Origin: Fibrobacter sp. | Lineage (GTDB): Bacteria; Fibrobacterota; Fibrobacteria; Fibrobacterales; Fibrobacteraceae | Reading direction: 5' to 3' | NCBI GenBank assembly: GCA_024398815.1 | Contig: JAKSIL010000027.1 | Location: 1-35,580 of the forward strand | Length of the DNA stretch: 35,580 bases | Shown here: in pieces, positions 20,733-27,799 of the stretch | Layout: every line of letters starts with the position of its first letter | Numbering within the stretch: the first letter of the stretch is position 1 | Notes under the pieces: generated by a model | Told to the model about the DNA's origin: nothing | What the model saw: the letters and a program-made list of their open reading frames with translations, nothing else | The model's database searches: none | Made by a program: the position numbers and the translations under genes

Positions 20733-21557
20733 ATGAAACAGACAAAATTAAAAATAGGCGAATTCTCTCAACTGATGCAGGTGACGGTCAAGACCCTGCG
20801 GCACTACGAACAGATTGGAATTTTGAAACCTTGCGAAGTGGACCAGTGGACAGGCTACCGCTACTACAAACTCACGCAGATGCAGCAACTGCAGAGCATC
20901 CGGTACTTGAAGGACGTCGGCTTCTCGCTGGAAGAAATCCGCGAAATGATGGAAAACAATTCCCTCGTCCCGGGCATCGAGCAACTGGAATCAAAAATCC
21001 ACGCCTGCGAAGAGGAACTGAAAATTCTCCTCGCCCGCAGGGAACGCTTGCACCAGATGGTGGATTCGCAAAGGAAACTAAACTCTATGGACAAAATAAG
21101 CATCCAGGAACTCCCCGAAATCATCGTCGCAAGCCACCGCGAAACAATCCCGAACTACGAAGCCGTGGGCCCCATGTGCGTAAACGTCATCGGTCCCGAA
21201 ATGCAGCGTCTCGGCTGCAAGTGCCCGCCTCCGGGCTACTGCTTCACCATCGAACACAACAAGGAATACTCCCCCACCGACATCGACATCGAATACTGTG
21301 AACAAGTCGAAGAAATGGGAACGGATTCCGAAATCATCCAGTTCAAGAAACTCGACGCCGTAAAAAGCGCCCTCTGCTACAAGCACTACGGCCCATACGA
21401 CAGGTTCTACCAATCGTACACCGAAGTGTTCAAATACATCGAGAAGGAAGGCTACCGCATCGTCGGGAACCCGCGCTGCTGCTACATCGACGGCATCTGG
21501 AACCAGGACGACCCCGAAAAATGGCTCTCCATAATCCAGGTCCCCGTGGAGAAGTAA
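20733..21557 (+). CDS. MerR family regulator with GyrI-like effector domain
   Basis: This 274-residue transcription activator is of the BmrR type. Residues ~5-75 are a MerR winged helix (KIGEFSQLMQVTVKTLRHYE, then TGYRYYKLTQ, then SIRYLKDVGFSLEEI). A coiled-coil dimerisation helix runs to about residue 115. The remainder is a GyrI-like/AraC effector-binding fold (about 120-272, ending YIDGIWNQ, EKWLSIIQVPV) that in relatives binds hydrophobic or cationic drugs. The effector domain has several Cys (KCPPPGYC, NPRCCY). The promoter immediately upstream has the 19-bp spacer expected for control by such a protein. No efflux gene lies next to it in this window. Confidence 0.92.
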   Translation: MKQTKLKIGEFSQLMQVTVKTLRHYEQIGILKPCEVDQWTGYRYYKLTQMQQLQSIRYLKDVGFSLEEIREMMENNSLVPGIEQLESKIHACEEELKILLARRERLHQMVDSQRKLNSMDKISIQELPEIIVASHRETIPNYEAVGPMCVNVIGPEMQRLGCKCPPPGYCFTIEHNKEYSPTDIDIEYCEQVEEMGTDSEIIQFKKLDAVKSALCYKHYGPYDRFYQSYTEVFKYIEKEGYRIVGNPRCCYIDGIWNQDDPEKWLSIIQVPVEK

Positions 21558-21614
21558 ACAGCGTTTCAAATGCGCAAAATCAAAGGCTATCCTAACGCGG
21601 ATAGCCATTCTAAT

Positions 21615-22697
21615 TTATGGAGAAGAAAATATTTTTTTCATTTTCCCTCTTGTTCTATTTAAGTAAGGGGCAATTAATTGGAAAACTTTTTCATCGTAAC
21701 GGAAAAAATGTATGCGATTAACAGTATCGTTCTCTAAAAACAAATCGGCATGCCTATACGTAATTTTCAACGAATCTAAATTTACTTTATAAGTAGTATC
21801 AATTTTATGATACACCCAATGATTTTCATTTTTCACAAGTTCGCAACGAGACATGCGTCTCTTGCATTCCATTTCCAACCTTTCACGAGAAGCACCTACA
21901 TTACTCGGAATTTCCCATTGCAGCAGACCTCTGCACCGTCTCAAAGCCTTATCTTTTTTCCGTTCAACATCCACTGCATAAAGAACATTCCTATCGGCAT
22001 TGGGCGCTGATATATAACGATAGCTCAAACTATCTACATAGCAATCAAAATATTGAACAGTATCGTTTTGATTTACAGCGGAATCCTGCAAAGAACAGCC
22101 TTTGCAAAGGAATTCTTCCATAGAGGGAGCTTTCGCATCTACATCTGTATACCAGTAAATATATTCAAGTGGCTCATATATACCTTCAGGAACAGATTTT
22201 AAAACAGTCAAGGAATTAACGACACTTTCTAGTTCAACAGAATCTAAAGAATCATAGTTAAATCTATAGCACAAAAACTGTTCCTTTTCAGAACGCATTT
22301 TTAATCCAAAATAATGCGACACCCACAAAACATTTCGTCCTAAAACAAAAGAGTCTGGCGGAACGGCCCGTCCAAAGCCACCAGAAATTAAAGAATCTTG
22401 AGCCAAATAACGGTCTTTCTCTATTCCGAAATTAGAGCGACTATAGCCATCATCAACATCCAAATACAGAACTGTTTTCGCATCGTTTTTAAATTCATAG
22501 CGTAGCGAGCCATACCCGGAATCTTTCGTCACAGTCCAATTTGAAGGAATCTGCATGCCAAGTTTTTGTTCACTGTCTTTAGAAATTTCAATCAGCAACA
22601 ACTTGGTATCTGCATGATGAGTTTCGGCAACATCATCCTTGCAACAGCAAAGATTCAGAATCATTCCGAATAAAACGAGAGCAAAAAATTTTTTCAT
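21615..22697 (-). CDS. Lipoprotein of unknown function
   Basis: This 360-residue predicted lipoprotein has signal MKKFFALVLFGMILNLC, lipid-modified at C17. I do not recognise the family. The mature part is rich in Ser, Asp and Tyr, has a SNWTVTKDSGYGSLRYEF-like beta-rich opening and several Cys (CKGC, RCRG, ECKRR, RCEL). The base composition is clearly more AT-rich than in the genes to its left, suggesting foreign origin. Its start lies 3 bp after the stop of the small upstream ORF, so the two are probably co-translated. There is no strong Shine-Dalgarno. Confidence 0.75.
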   Translation of the reverse strand: MKKFFALVLFGMILNLCCCKDDVAETHHADTKLLLIEISKDSEQKLGMQIPSNWTVTKDSGYGSLRYEFKNDAKTVLYLDVDDGYSRSNFGIEKDRYLAQDSLISGGFGRAVPPDSFVLGRNVLWVSHYFGLKMRSEKEQFLCYRFNYDSLDSVELESVVNSLTVLKSVPEGIYEPLEYIYWYTDVDAKAPSMEEFLCKGCSLQDSAVNQNDTVQYFDCYVDSLSYRYISAPNADRNVLYAVDVERKKDKALRRCRGLLQWEIPSNVGASRERLEMECKRRMSRCELVKNENHWVYHKIDTTYKVNLDSLKITYRHADLFLENDTVNRIHFFRYDEKVFQLIAPYLNRTRGKMKKIFSSP

Positions 22698-22700
22698 ATC

Positions 22701-22883
22701 TTACTGCAAATCCGGGGTAATCGTGAGTTCGTAACCGGATTCCACGACCTGTGATGCAATGGTGGAAACAGTTCGTAAAATCCTGTCGATATCGTCAACC
22801 AGCCTAGTCCACTCCCAAACGAGAGGCCCATGGCAATCTTTATTTTTCCATTTCAAGAAATTTTCATAAAGAACTCGCTTCAT
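22701..22883 (-). CDS. Small ORF, 60 residues, possible chimeric remnant
   Basis: The opening MKRVLYENFLKWKNK resembles the N-terminus of AAA_14/DUF4143-type ATPases, but the P-loop that should follow is absent. The last 13 residues (ESGYELTITPDLQ) match the end of the RluD-type protein in this window (EPGYEPTIDPDLL) at 9 of 13 positions, and the DNA matches too. A short AAGG-like ribosome binding site is present. It may be a decayed ATPase gene that acquired a shared 3' tail, or a real small protein made with the lipoprotein 3 bp downstream. Confidence 0.45.
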   Translation of the reverse strand: MKRVLYENFLKWKNKDCHGPLVWEWTRLVDDIDRILRTVSTIASQVVESGYELTITPDLQ

Positions 22884-23024
22884 ACCTTACAAATATGCGC
22901 TTTTTTCGCCGAAAAATTCACCATTTACACAGTTTTCTTGACGAATATTCACATACCCGTGCATTTTTCTAGGCGAATAATCCACAAAAAAAAATCATTT
23001 TTCTACGTCAATAGTATAAAAACG

Positions 23025-23627
23025 CTAATTTGGCATCCACCAAACCTTTTTTTGTTCCCGGCGCTCCTTGTGCATCAGCATAATTTCAGCTTCAATTTCC
23101 TCCTCGCTCATGCCTGCCGTACCGTTCTTGTGGGCATTTTCGTTCAGTTTCCGCAACGCCTCCAAAAGCCCAGTCGGGTCGTAGATAACTTGACTGTCAT
23201 TCACGACAGAAGGAACAACCGGATTCACCACACTCAAAAAGTTTCTTGGCGTTACAACGAAATCACAGTCCGGAAAATGCTTTATATTGCCCGTTACAAG
23301 ATACGCACCCTTATCCTTATTTCCAAACGCAACATCATAAAAGATGACATCATCCATATCAGGAAGAATCTTACCCGTTTTGGGGACAGAAACTTTAAGA
23401 GCGTTTGCCACGACAGTATTGAGAATTTCATTCGAAACATTCTTCTGAAGACCAAATTTACTCCGACCAAGAACTTCCGAGTATTCCTCAACAATTGCGT
23501 TATCAATTAAAGGAACAAACGACTTTTTTGCAATTTCCTTAATGATCATATACGGAACAGATTTGTTTTGATCTTTCGCAAGCGCCGCAGACACAAGCAC
23601 ATTTGTATCAATTACCGCATAGATCAT
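23025..23627 (-). CDS. PIN-domain toxin with antitoxin-like C-terminal tail
   Basis: This 200-residue protein is a putative toxin of the COG1569/PIN_3 family, expected to be a metal-dependent ribonuclease. The PIN fold spans residues 1-~135, with the first metal-binding Asp in VIDTNVL (D7), further acidic residues in IVEEYSEVL and LPDMDDVIFYDVA, and the VTGNIKHFPD and TPRNFL landmarks. Residues 150-194 are an extra module (DPTG, AHKNGTAGMSEEEIE, LMHKERR). It is 30/41 identical to the C-terminus of the adjacent RelB-like antitoxin and has no place in ordinary PIN_3 proteins of about 140 residues. ATG overlaps the antitoxin stop (ATGA), with GGAG upstream. Confidence 0.88.
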   Translation of the reverse strand: MIYAVIDTNVLVSAALAKDQNKSVPYMIIKEIAKKSFVPLIDNAIVEEYSEVLGRSKFGLQKNVSNEILNTVVANALKVSVPKTGKILPDMDDVIFYDVAFGNKDKGAYLVTGNIKHFPDCDFVVTPRNFLSVVNPVVPSVVNDSQVIYDPTGLLEALRKLNENAHKNGTAGMSEEEIEAEIMLMHKERREQKKVWWMPN

Positions 23628-23935
23628 TTTTTTCTTCTCCGCTCCTCATGCATCAATTTAATTTCTTCTTCAATTTCCTCTTCGCTCATGCCTGCCGTAC
23701 CGTTCTTGTGGGCCACAGCATTAGCAGCTTGAAATGCGGCTAAAATTCCTGTTGGATCATCAACATTCTGCGATATGGTCGTCTTGACTTCGAAAGGCAA
23801 GCCCTTTTCAACAAGAGCGCGCTTAAAGAAAATCCGGACCGCGGTAGGAATGTCCATTCCCAACTGCTCGAACAATTCCGCAGCCTGGTTCTTCAATTCC
23901 TCGTCCAAACGTATTTGCAGTAACGACATTGCCAT
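23624..23935 (-). CDS. RelB/DinJ-family antitoxin
   Basis: This 103-residue antitoxin has an N-terminal ribbon-helix-helix domain (SLLQIRLDEELKNQA, then GMDIPTAVRIFFKRALVEKGLPFEV) that should bind the operator and autorepress. The C-terminal tail (residues 60-103) should wrap the toxin. ATG 23935 is chosen because GAGG lies 6-9 bases before it. RelB/DinJ proteins usually pair with RelE/YafQ toxins; here the partner is a PIN protein. The tail repeats at the end of the toxin, with 32 consecutive identical bases. A perfect inverted repeat sits in the promoter. Confidence 0.88.
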   Translation of the reverse strand: MAMSLLQIRLDEELKNQAAELFEQLGMDIPTAVRIFFKRALVEKGLPFEVKTTISQNVDDPTGILAAFQAANAVAHKNGTAGMSEEEIEEEIKLMHEERRRKK

Positions 23936-23945
23936 ATTAAACCTC

Positions 23946-23981
23946 ATTATAAAATATATGCAAAAAGCATATATTTGTCAA
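23946..23981 (-). promoter_or_regulatory. Promoter and operator of the RelB-PIN pair
   Basis: On the minus strand TTGACA (23981-23976) and TATATT (23958-23953) are spaced 17 bp. A perfect 10-bp inverted repeat, AAATATATGC and GCATATATTT with a 5-bp gap (23952-23976), fills the space between them. This is the expected place for autorepression by a ribbon-helix-helix antitoxin. Confidence 0.65.
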
Positions 23982-24018
23982 TAGTACCACATATTGTTTA
24001 ACTACAAAAGGAGCCGAC

Positions 24019-24437
24019 ACGCCAAAGCAGACCCTCGTTTTCGAAAGCGCCGTTCAGCTTTCCCTAAAGAACGGGCAGATGAACAATTCACACAAAGACC
24101 ATCCCGAGCAGGAACACTTCCGGGCCATCGAGGACATTGCCATGATCTCGGAATTTTCCACCGCAACTACTACGACGCGTTCCCGCTCGCCGACGACATC
24201 ATGGAACCCTACCGACCATTCGTCGACCAAGTCGTCATCCAACTTGTCGCGCAAAAACAACGTAAATTGACAAAAGAGTCGAAGCACGCTTTCCTGGAAC
24301 TTTTCTACAAGGAAGTCCCTTTCGGGGAGCAGATGGTGCAGCTAGGAACAAGCCTCACCTACACAGCGGCATCCGTGGCAAAATTTTTCGCTGGCGAAAC
24401 CAAGGCTCTCGCCTATCCGAGGGTTATATGTGGGTAA
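24019..24437 (+). pseudogene. cas1: cas1 remnant (type II-like), internal deletion and frameshift
   Basis: Two Cas1 pieces are fused. The first, from ACG 24019, reads PKQTLVFESAVQLSLKNGQM and HFRAIEDIAMI, the Cas1 N-terminus. It is preceded by AAAAGGAG at ideal distance, so ACG looks like a mutated ATG. At about 24140-24150 the frame changes into LGIFHRNYYDAFPLADDIME, then PYRPFVDQVV, then GTSLTYTAASVAKFFAGE, the Cas1 C-terminus of type II systems. Roughly 150 residues, including the first catalytic Glu region, are missing. The end overlaps the cas2 start by 10 bp, as in intact cas1-cas2 pairs. Cas1 is the integrase for new CRISPR spacers; this copy cannot work. Confidence 0.85.
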
Positions 24438-24831
24438 TAGCAGTATTCGACTTTCCAAGACATTGCAAGAGCGTTCAAGCCGAATGCTGCAAAAACAAAT
24501 TTATTTGTTTTTATTGCTGAGGCGTAGAGCGGACGCCAAAGGCGTCAAGAGCGGTCGTAAAAACATGTCTGACTTCGTAGCGGAATTGGAAAAAGACGGC
24601 TTTTCAAAAATCCAGCGAGGCATGTACGCCAGGTATTGCACCACCAGCAAGAACGGGAACATGCACAAGGCGAGAATCGCCACGATGATTTGCCCCCGGT
24701 CAACAATCTGCCTGTTCGGCATGGCAGACAGGGAATTCAACGAAATCTACAGCCATTTCGGGAGCACTAAGCCGCCCAAAAGCGTTCAAGCCGAATGCTG
24801 CAAAAACAAATTCATTTGTTTTTATTGCTGA
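24428..24831 (+). pseudogene. cas2: cas2 remnant interrupted by a 77-bp repeat
   Basis: From ATG 24428 the reading is MWVIAVFDFPRHCK, a typical Cas2 first strand. It then enters a 77-bp repeat with a stop codon. After the repeat, in a frame shifted by two, Cas2 resumes with SGRKNMSDFVAELEKDGFSK, IQRGMYARYC and ICLFGMADREF. Removing 77 bp (or 80 bp including a duplicated AAGAGCG) restores one continuous Cas2 frame. A second copy of the repeat replaces the natural 3' end, giving the same terminal peptide and stop. Cas2 is the dimeric partner of Cas1 in spacer integration. No cas9 or CRISPR array is visible on either side. Confidence 0.85.
24470..24546 (+). mobile_element. 77-bp MITE-like repeat, copy 1 (inside cas2)
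   Basis: This copy is 77 bp and has one mismatch to the copy at 24781-24857. It contains a 10-bp inverted repeat (AAAAACAAAT/ATTTGTTTTT, 24491-24512) and a GC-rich hairpin ending GACGCC-AAA-GGCGTC. AAGAGCG occurs at both borders (24467-24473 and 24547-24553) and could be a target duplication. It carries no gene, so any mobility would be in trans. Confidence 0.7.
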
Positions 24832-24857
24832 GGCGTAGAGCGGACGCCAAAGGCGTC
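24781..24857 (+). mobile_element. 77-bp MITE-like repeat, copy 2 (after cas2)
   Basis: This second copy is in the same orientation, 311 bp from the first, with one mismatch. It provides the terminal codons and stop of the cas2 remnant. No flanking duplication is seen here. The stretch that follows (24858-25030) holds only a candidate promoter and no CRISPR repeats. Confidence 0.7.
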
Positions 24858-24919
24858 CAAATTTGGCCAAAAAGTAAAGATTTCATCGAATTTTTTTGAT
24901 TTTTTCAACGGCAAATCGC

Positions 24920-24948
24920 TTGCAAACCCGCATAAAATAAGGTAGATT
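24920..24948 (+). promoter_or_regulatory. Candidate promoter for the small lipoprotein gene
   Basis: TTGCAA (24920-24925) and TAGATT (24943-24948) are separated by 17 bp, about 80 bp before the start at 25031. Both hexamers deviate from consensus, so this is tentative. Confidence 0.4.
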
Positions 24949-25030
24949 GGCAAAGGACGTCTTATAGGAGCTATTTTTGAACACGAGGAAAACTATATTT
25001 TTTCATACACATCAAAATAAGAGGAAGAGC

Positions 25031-25333
25031 ATGAGAAAAAAATTGATTTTGGCCAGCATTGCAACGATTTTCCTTAGCGCATGCGCCATGGCGGGCATGG
25101 GCGCCGCAGAATACTGGGACGGCAAAAAGTTTGCTACGCTAGAAGGCCACTGGGGCGAACCCACACAAAAAAATGTCGCCGAAGACGGATCCTTCATCGC
25201 CATCTTCAAGGCCGGTGACGACTGCACTGCAACCTTCAACGTAAATGCTTCCGGCACCATCGCAAGCCACGAATTCGTGGGTGGTTCCTGCAGTTTTGAC
25301 GCCTATAATAGGCTGTTGAATATTGAACACTAG
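25031..25333 (+). CDS. Small lipoprotein of unknown function
   Basis: This 100-residue predicted lipoprotein has signal MRKKLILASIATIFLSAC, with C18 as the lipidation site. GAGGAAGAGC directly before ATG 25031 decides the start over an upstream in-frame ATG at 24977. The mature part has a WGEPT turn, an ~AIFKAGDDCTATFNV strand pair and a second Cys near the end (GGSC) that could form a disulphide with the first. This WG-P plus C pattern resembles small outer-membrane lipoproteins, but I cannot name the family. It stands alone between the CRISPR remnant and the convergent pseudouridine synthase gene. Confidence 0.72.
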   Translation: MRKKLILASIATIFLSACAMAGMGAAEYWDGKKFATLEGHWGEPTQKNVAEDGSFIAIFKAGDDCTATFNVNASGTIASHEFVGGSCSFDAYNRLLNIEH

Positions 25334-25390
25334 TTCTACCCCTTTTACAAAAACGCTCAGCATCTTTCAGGGGCTCTTTTTGAACCTGGG

Positions 25391-25434
25391 AAAAACTAAA
25401 AGCGCAGTAGCCGGCCTATCGGTCGGCATTCGCT
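25391..25434 (-). terminator. Terminator after the RluD-type gene
   Basis: On the minus strand a 7-bp GC-rich stem with a 4-nt loop (25410-25427), closed by an outer AGCG/CGCT pair, is followed by TTTTAGTTTTT. It lies 15 bp beyond the synthase stop. Confidence 0.7.
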
Positions 25435-25448
25435 GAATTAAGGCTGTT

Positions 25449-26741
25449 CTACAGCAAATCGGGGTCGATCGTGGGCTCGTAACCGGGCTCCACGAAATCT
25501 TCGCTCTTGATGCCGCGCTTGCGTGCGGCTTTCATTTGCTTGATGAGTTTGCGTTCGGCGGCCTTCGCCCTGCGCTGTGCGGCGGTCGCGGCCTTTTCGG
25601 CCAGGCGTTCGGCGCGGGTCTTGCGGACCTTCACGGGGCAAGCCTCTTCGGGCGTGATGCAGAGCGGATTATCATCGTCATAATCCGCATATTCGTCATA
25701 TTCTTCTTCGCCCTCGTCAAAGCGAATCTGCGGATCGAATTCGCGGAAGCTTTCTTCTTCGTCAAAGACCGGCGCCTCGGCGGGGCATTCCTTCTTCAAT
25801 AGTTTCAGCACATCTTCGAAAGGCTTTTCAAGCGGCACCTTGAACTTCACGAGTTTGCCGGTACGCGGATGGATGAGTTCAATTTTCACGGCCTGCAGGA
25901 GTTGCGCCGGGGCAATCTCCAGAGCCCTTGCGGCGACATCCTTCATCAGGGGCGGCACGCGGCTCAGGGATTCATCGCGGCCGTCGTAAAGCGGGTCGCC
26001 AACGACCGGATGGCCCGAATAGCGGGAATGCACACGAATCTGGTGCGTACGACCCGATTCCAACTGCAGTTCCAGCAATGTGGCGAATGCAAAGAATTTC
26101 TTGGCCACGTAATGCGTACGGCTTTCCTTGCCGCCCTTCACCACGGCCATCTTGAGACGGTTCTTCGGGTTGCGGCCAATCGGCGCATCGATGCAACCTT
26201 CCAAGTCGCGCGGGCAGCCCCAAACAAGCGCATTGTAGGTGCGATGGAGCGTGCGCGTTTCCAGCTGATGTGCCAGGTGCCTGTGGGCGGCATCGTTTTT
26301 CGCAACCACCATGAGCCCCGGCGTATCCTTATCGAGGCGGTGCACAATGCCCGGGCGGAGCGGACCGTTCACCGTCGAGAGATTTTCCTTGAAGTGGTAA
26401 AGGAGGCCTGCGGCAAGCGTACCCTTGCTCACACCGTTACCCGGATGCACCACCAGGTTGCGCGGCTTGTTGATGACCACGATATCTTCGTCTTCGTAGA
26501 CAATGTCGAGCGGAATGTTTTCGGGTTCTAGCGTCGAGGAAGCCTTTTCGGGAACCTTCTCCACGACAACGACCATTCCCGTCTCGACACGGAAATTCTT
26601 GGGAGCGACAGCACCGCCGACCTTCACCTCGCCCGCGGCTATCAACTTCTGCACATCGGTGCGCGAAACATCTTCCATAGCGCCGACAAGGAACTTGTCG
26701 ATGCGTTCGCCGTTCTTATTTTCGTCTACAAGATAGTTCAT
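25449..26741 (-). CDS. rluD: RluA-family pseudouridine synthase, RluD type
   Basis: This 430-residue enzyme is expected to isomerise uridines in 23S rRNA. An N-terminal S4 RNA-binding domain (about 12-70, ERIDKFLVGA, RTDVQKLIAAGEVKV) precedes the catalytic domain, with HRLDKDT (catalytic D137), VVHPGNG, PIGRNPKNRLKM and ESGRTHQIRVH. The usual enzyme ends near residue 320. Here about 110 residues follow: an acidic stretch (EGEEEYDEYADYDDDN), a Lys/Arg/Ala-rich helix and an EPGYEPTIDPDLL end. That end is almost shared by a small ORF at 22701-22883. Precise rRNA sites cannot be told from sequence. It is downstream of lspA on the same strand. Confidence 0.9.
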   Translation of the reverse strand: MNYLVDENKNGERIDKFLVGAMEDVSRTDVQKLIAAGEVKVGGAVAPKNFRVETGMVVVVEKVPEKASSTLEPENIPLDIVYEDEDIVVINKPRNLVVHPGNGVSKGTLAAGLLYHFKENLSTVNGPLRPGIVHRLDKDTPGLMVVAKNDAAHRHLAHQLETRTLHRTYNALVWGCPRDLEGCIDAPIGRNPKNRLKMAVVKGGKESRTHYVAKKFFAFATLLELQLESGRTHQIRVHSRYSGHPVVGDPLYDGRDESLSRVPPLMKDVAARALEIAPAQLLQAVKIELIHPRTGKLVKFKVPLEKPFEDVLKLLKKECPAEAPVFDEEESFREFDPQIRFDEGEEEYDEYADYDDDNPLCITPEEACPVKVRKTRAERLAEKAATAAQRRAKAAERKLIKQMKAARKRGIKSEDFVEPGYEPTIDPDLL

Positions 26742-26768
26742 AATCAGTGGTTGGTGGTTGGGGAACAG

Positions 26769-26837
26769 TTATGAATTATGAGTTATTAATTACGAGATGT
26801 CCTACTCTAGTAATTCATAATTCAGAATTTATAATTA
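26769..26837. repeat. AT-rich imperfect inverted repeat between lspA and rluD
   Basis: TTATGAATTATGAG (left) and CATAATTCAGAATTTATAAT (right) form imperfect ~25-bp arms around a 16-nt loop. It fills most of the 113-bp spacer and resembles an intergenic repeat rather than a terminator. Confidence 0.6.
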
Positions 26838-26854
26838 GTGTGGCTAGGGGTTGC

Positions 26855-27445
26855 TCATTGCTCGTCTTTTTTTTCCGTTTCTTCCTTCGCCTTCTTCTCG
26901 GCTTCTTTTTCTTCCTTAATCTGCTTATGCAACTTTTTCAAAATCACAGGCGAAAGAATCACGAGAGCAACACCCACGGTCACAAAGGAATCGGCCACGT
27001 TGAACGTCGGGAAGCGCGTCATGATGAAGTCCGGCAAATCGCAGTCGATAAAGTCCACCACCATCTGCAGGCGCATGCGGTCGATGAAGTTGCCGACGGC
27101 ACCACCGAGAATCATCACAACGCCCAGGCGAGAAAGCCAATCGCGCTTGTCGATGCTCTTGTAGAACCAGCCAAGCGCCACGGCAGCCACAATCGAAATG
27201 ATCAAGAAGAAAAGCCAAGGCGGCAAAAACGGCATCAGGTCTTGCGGGCGGCTGCTGAATGCGGCACCCTTGTTGAACACAAGGCCAAAACGGATGAACT
27301 CGCCCACCACGTTGATGTAGTCGTGAGTCTGGGCGCCGGTCTCGTTGGTGAAGCGAGCCACGGCCCAAAGCTTCGTGAGCTGGTCCGCTACGATGCTAAA
27401 AACGATAAGGCCAATATGGAAAGGTAACTTGTTATAAAATTTCAT
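26855..27445 (-). CDS. lspA: Lipoprotein signal peptidase LspA
   Basis: This 196-residue inner-membrane aspartyl protease removes the signal peptide from lipidated prolipoproteins, consistent with the many lipoproteins in this window. It has four membrane segments and the two catalytic aspartates, D122 in GGAVGNFIDRM and D152 in FNVADSF. The family N-terminus (VADQLTKLWA) and VFNKGAAFS are present. The C-terminal ~30 residues are a Lys/Glu-rich extension beyond the usual end. It is upstream of rluD on the same strand and behind a 76-bp tandem repeat array. Confidence 0.96.
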   Translation of the reverse strand: MKFYNKLPFHIGLIVFSIVADQLTKLWAVARFTNETGAQTHDYINVVGEFIRFGLVFNKGAAFSSRPQDLMPFLPPWLFFLIISIVAAVALGWFYKSIDKRDWLSRLGVVMILGGAVGNFIDRMRLQMVVDFIDCDLPDFIMTRFPTFNVADSFVTVGVALVILSPVILKKLHKQIKEEKEAEKKAKEETEKKDEQ

Positions 27446-27462
27446 AAAATCTTTCTCTTTGG

Positions 27463-27790
27463 ATCCCGTCGCTTCGCTCCAGGATGACGTTATTATTTCC
27501 TCTTTTGACTTCTATTCTGTGTCACCCTGGAAGGAGCCGTGCGACAGACGGGGTCCAGGATGACGTTATTATTTCCTCTTTTGACTTCTATTCTGTGTCA
27601 CCCTGGAAGGAGCCGTGCGACTGACGGGGTCCAGAATGACATTATTATTTCCTCTTTTGACTTCTATTCTGTGTCACCCTGGAAGGAGCCGTGCGACTGA
27701 CGGGGTCCAGAATGACGTTATTATTTTCTTCTATTGACTTCCATGCAGCGTCACCCTGGAGTGAACGCAGTGAACGAACGGGGTCCATGC
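27463..27790. repeat. 76-bp tandem array of palindromic elements
   Basis: GACGTTATTATTTCC-type unit starts occur at 27486, 27562, 27638 and 27714, exactly 76 bp apart. The units are nearly identical and the last is degenerate. Each unit contains inverted arms near GTCACCCTGGA and TCCAGAATGAC around a GC-rich loop. The array separates the squalene/phytoene synthase gene from lspA. A related single element lies inside ligA. No spacer diversity is seen, so it is not a CRISPR. Confidence 0.9.
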
Positions 27791-27799
27791 AATTTTTCA

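Noticed and set aside
24470..24857. CRISPR repeats next to cas2
   Set aside because: There are only two 77-bp copies and the DNA between them is cas2 coding sequence, not a spacer.
27463..27790. CRISPR array
   Set aside because: The 76-bp units are near-identical along their whole length, so there are no unique spacers.
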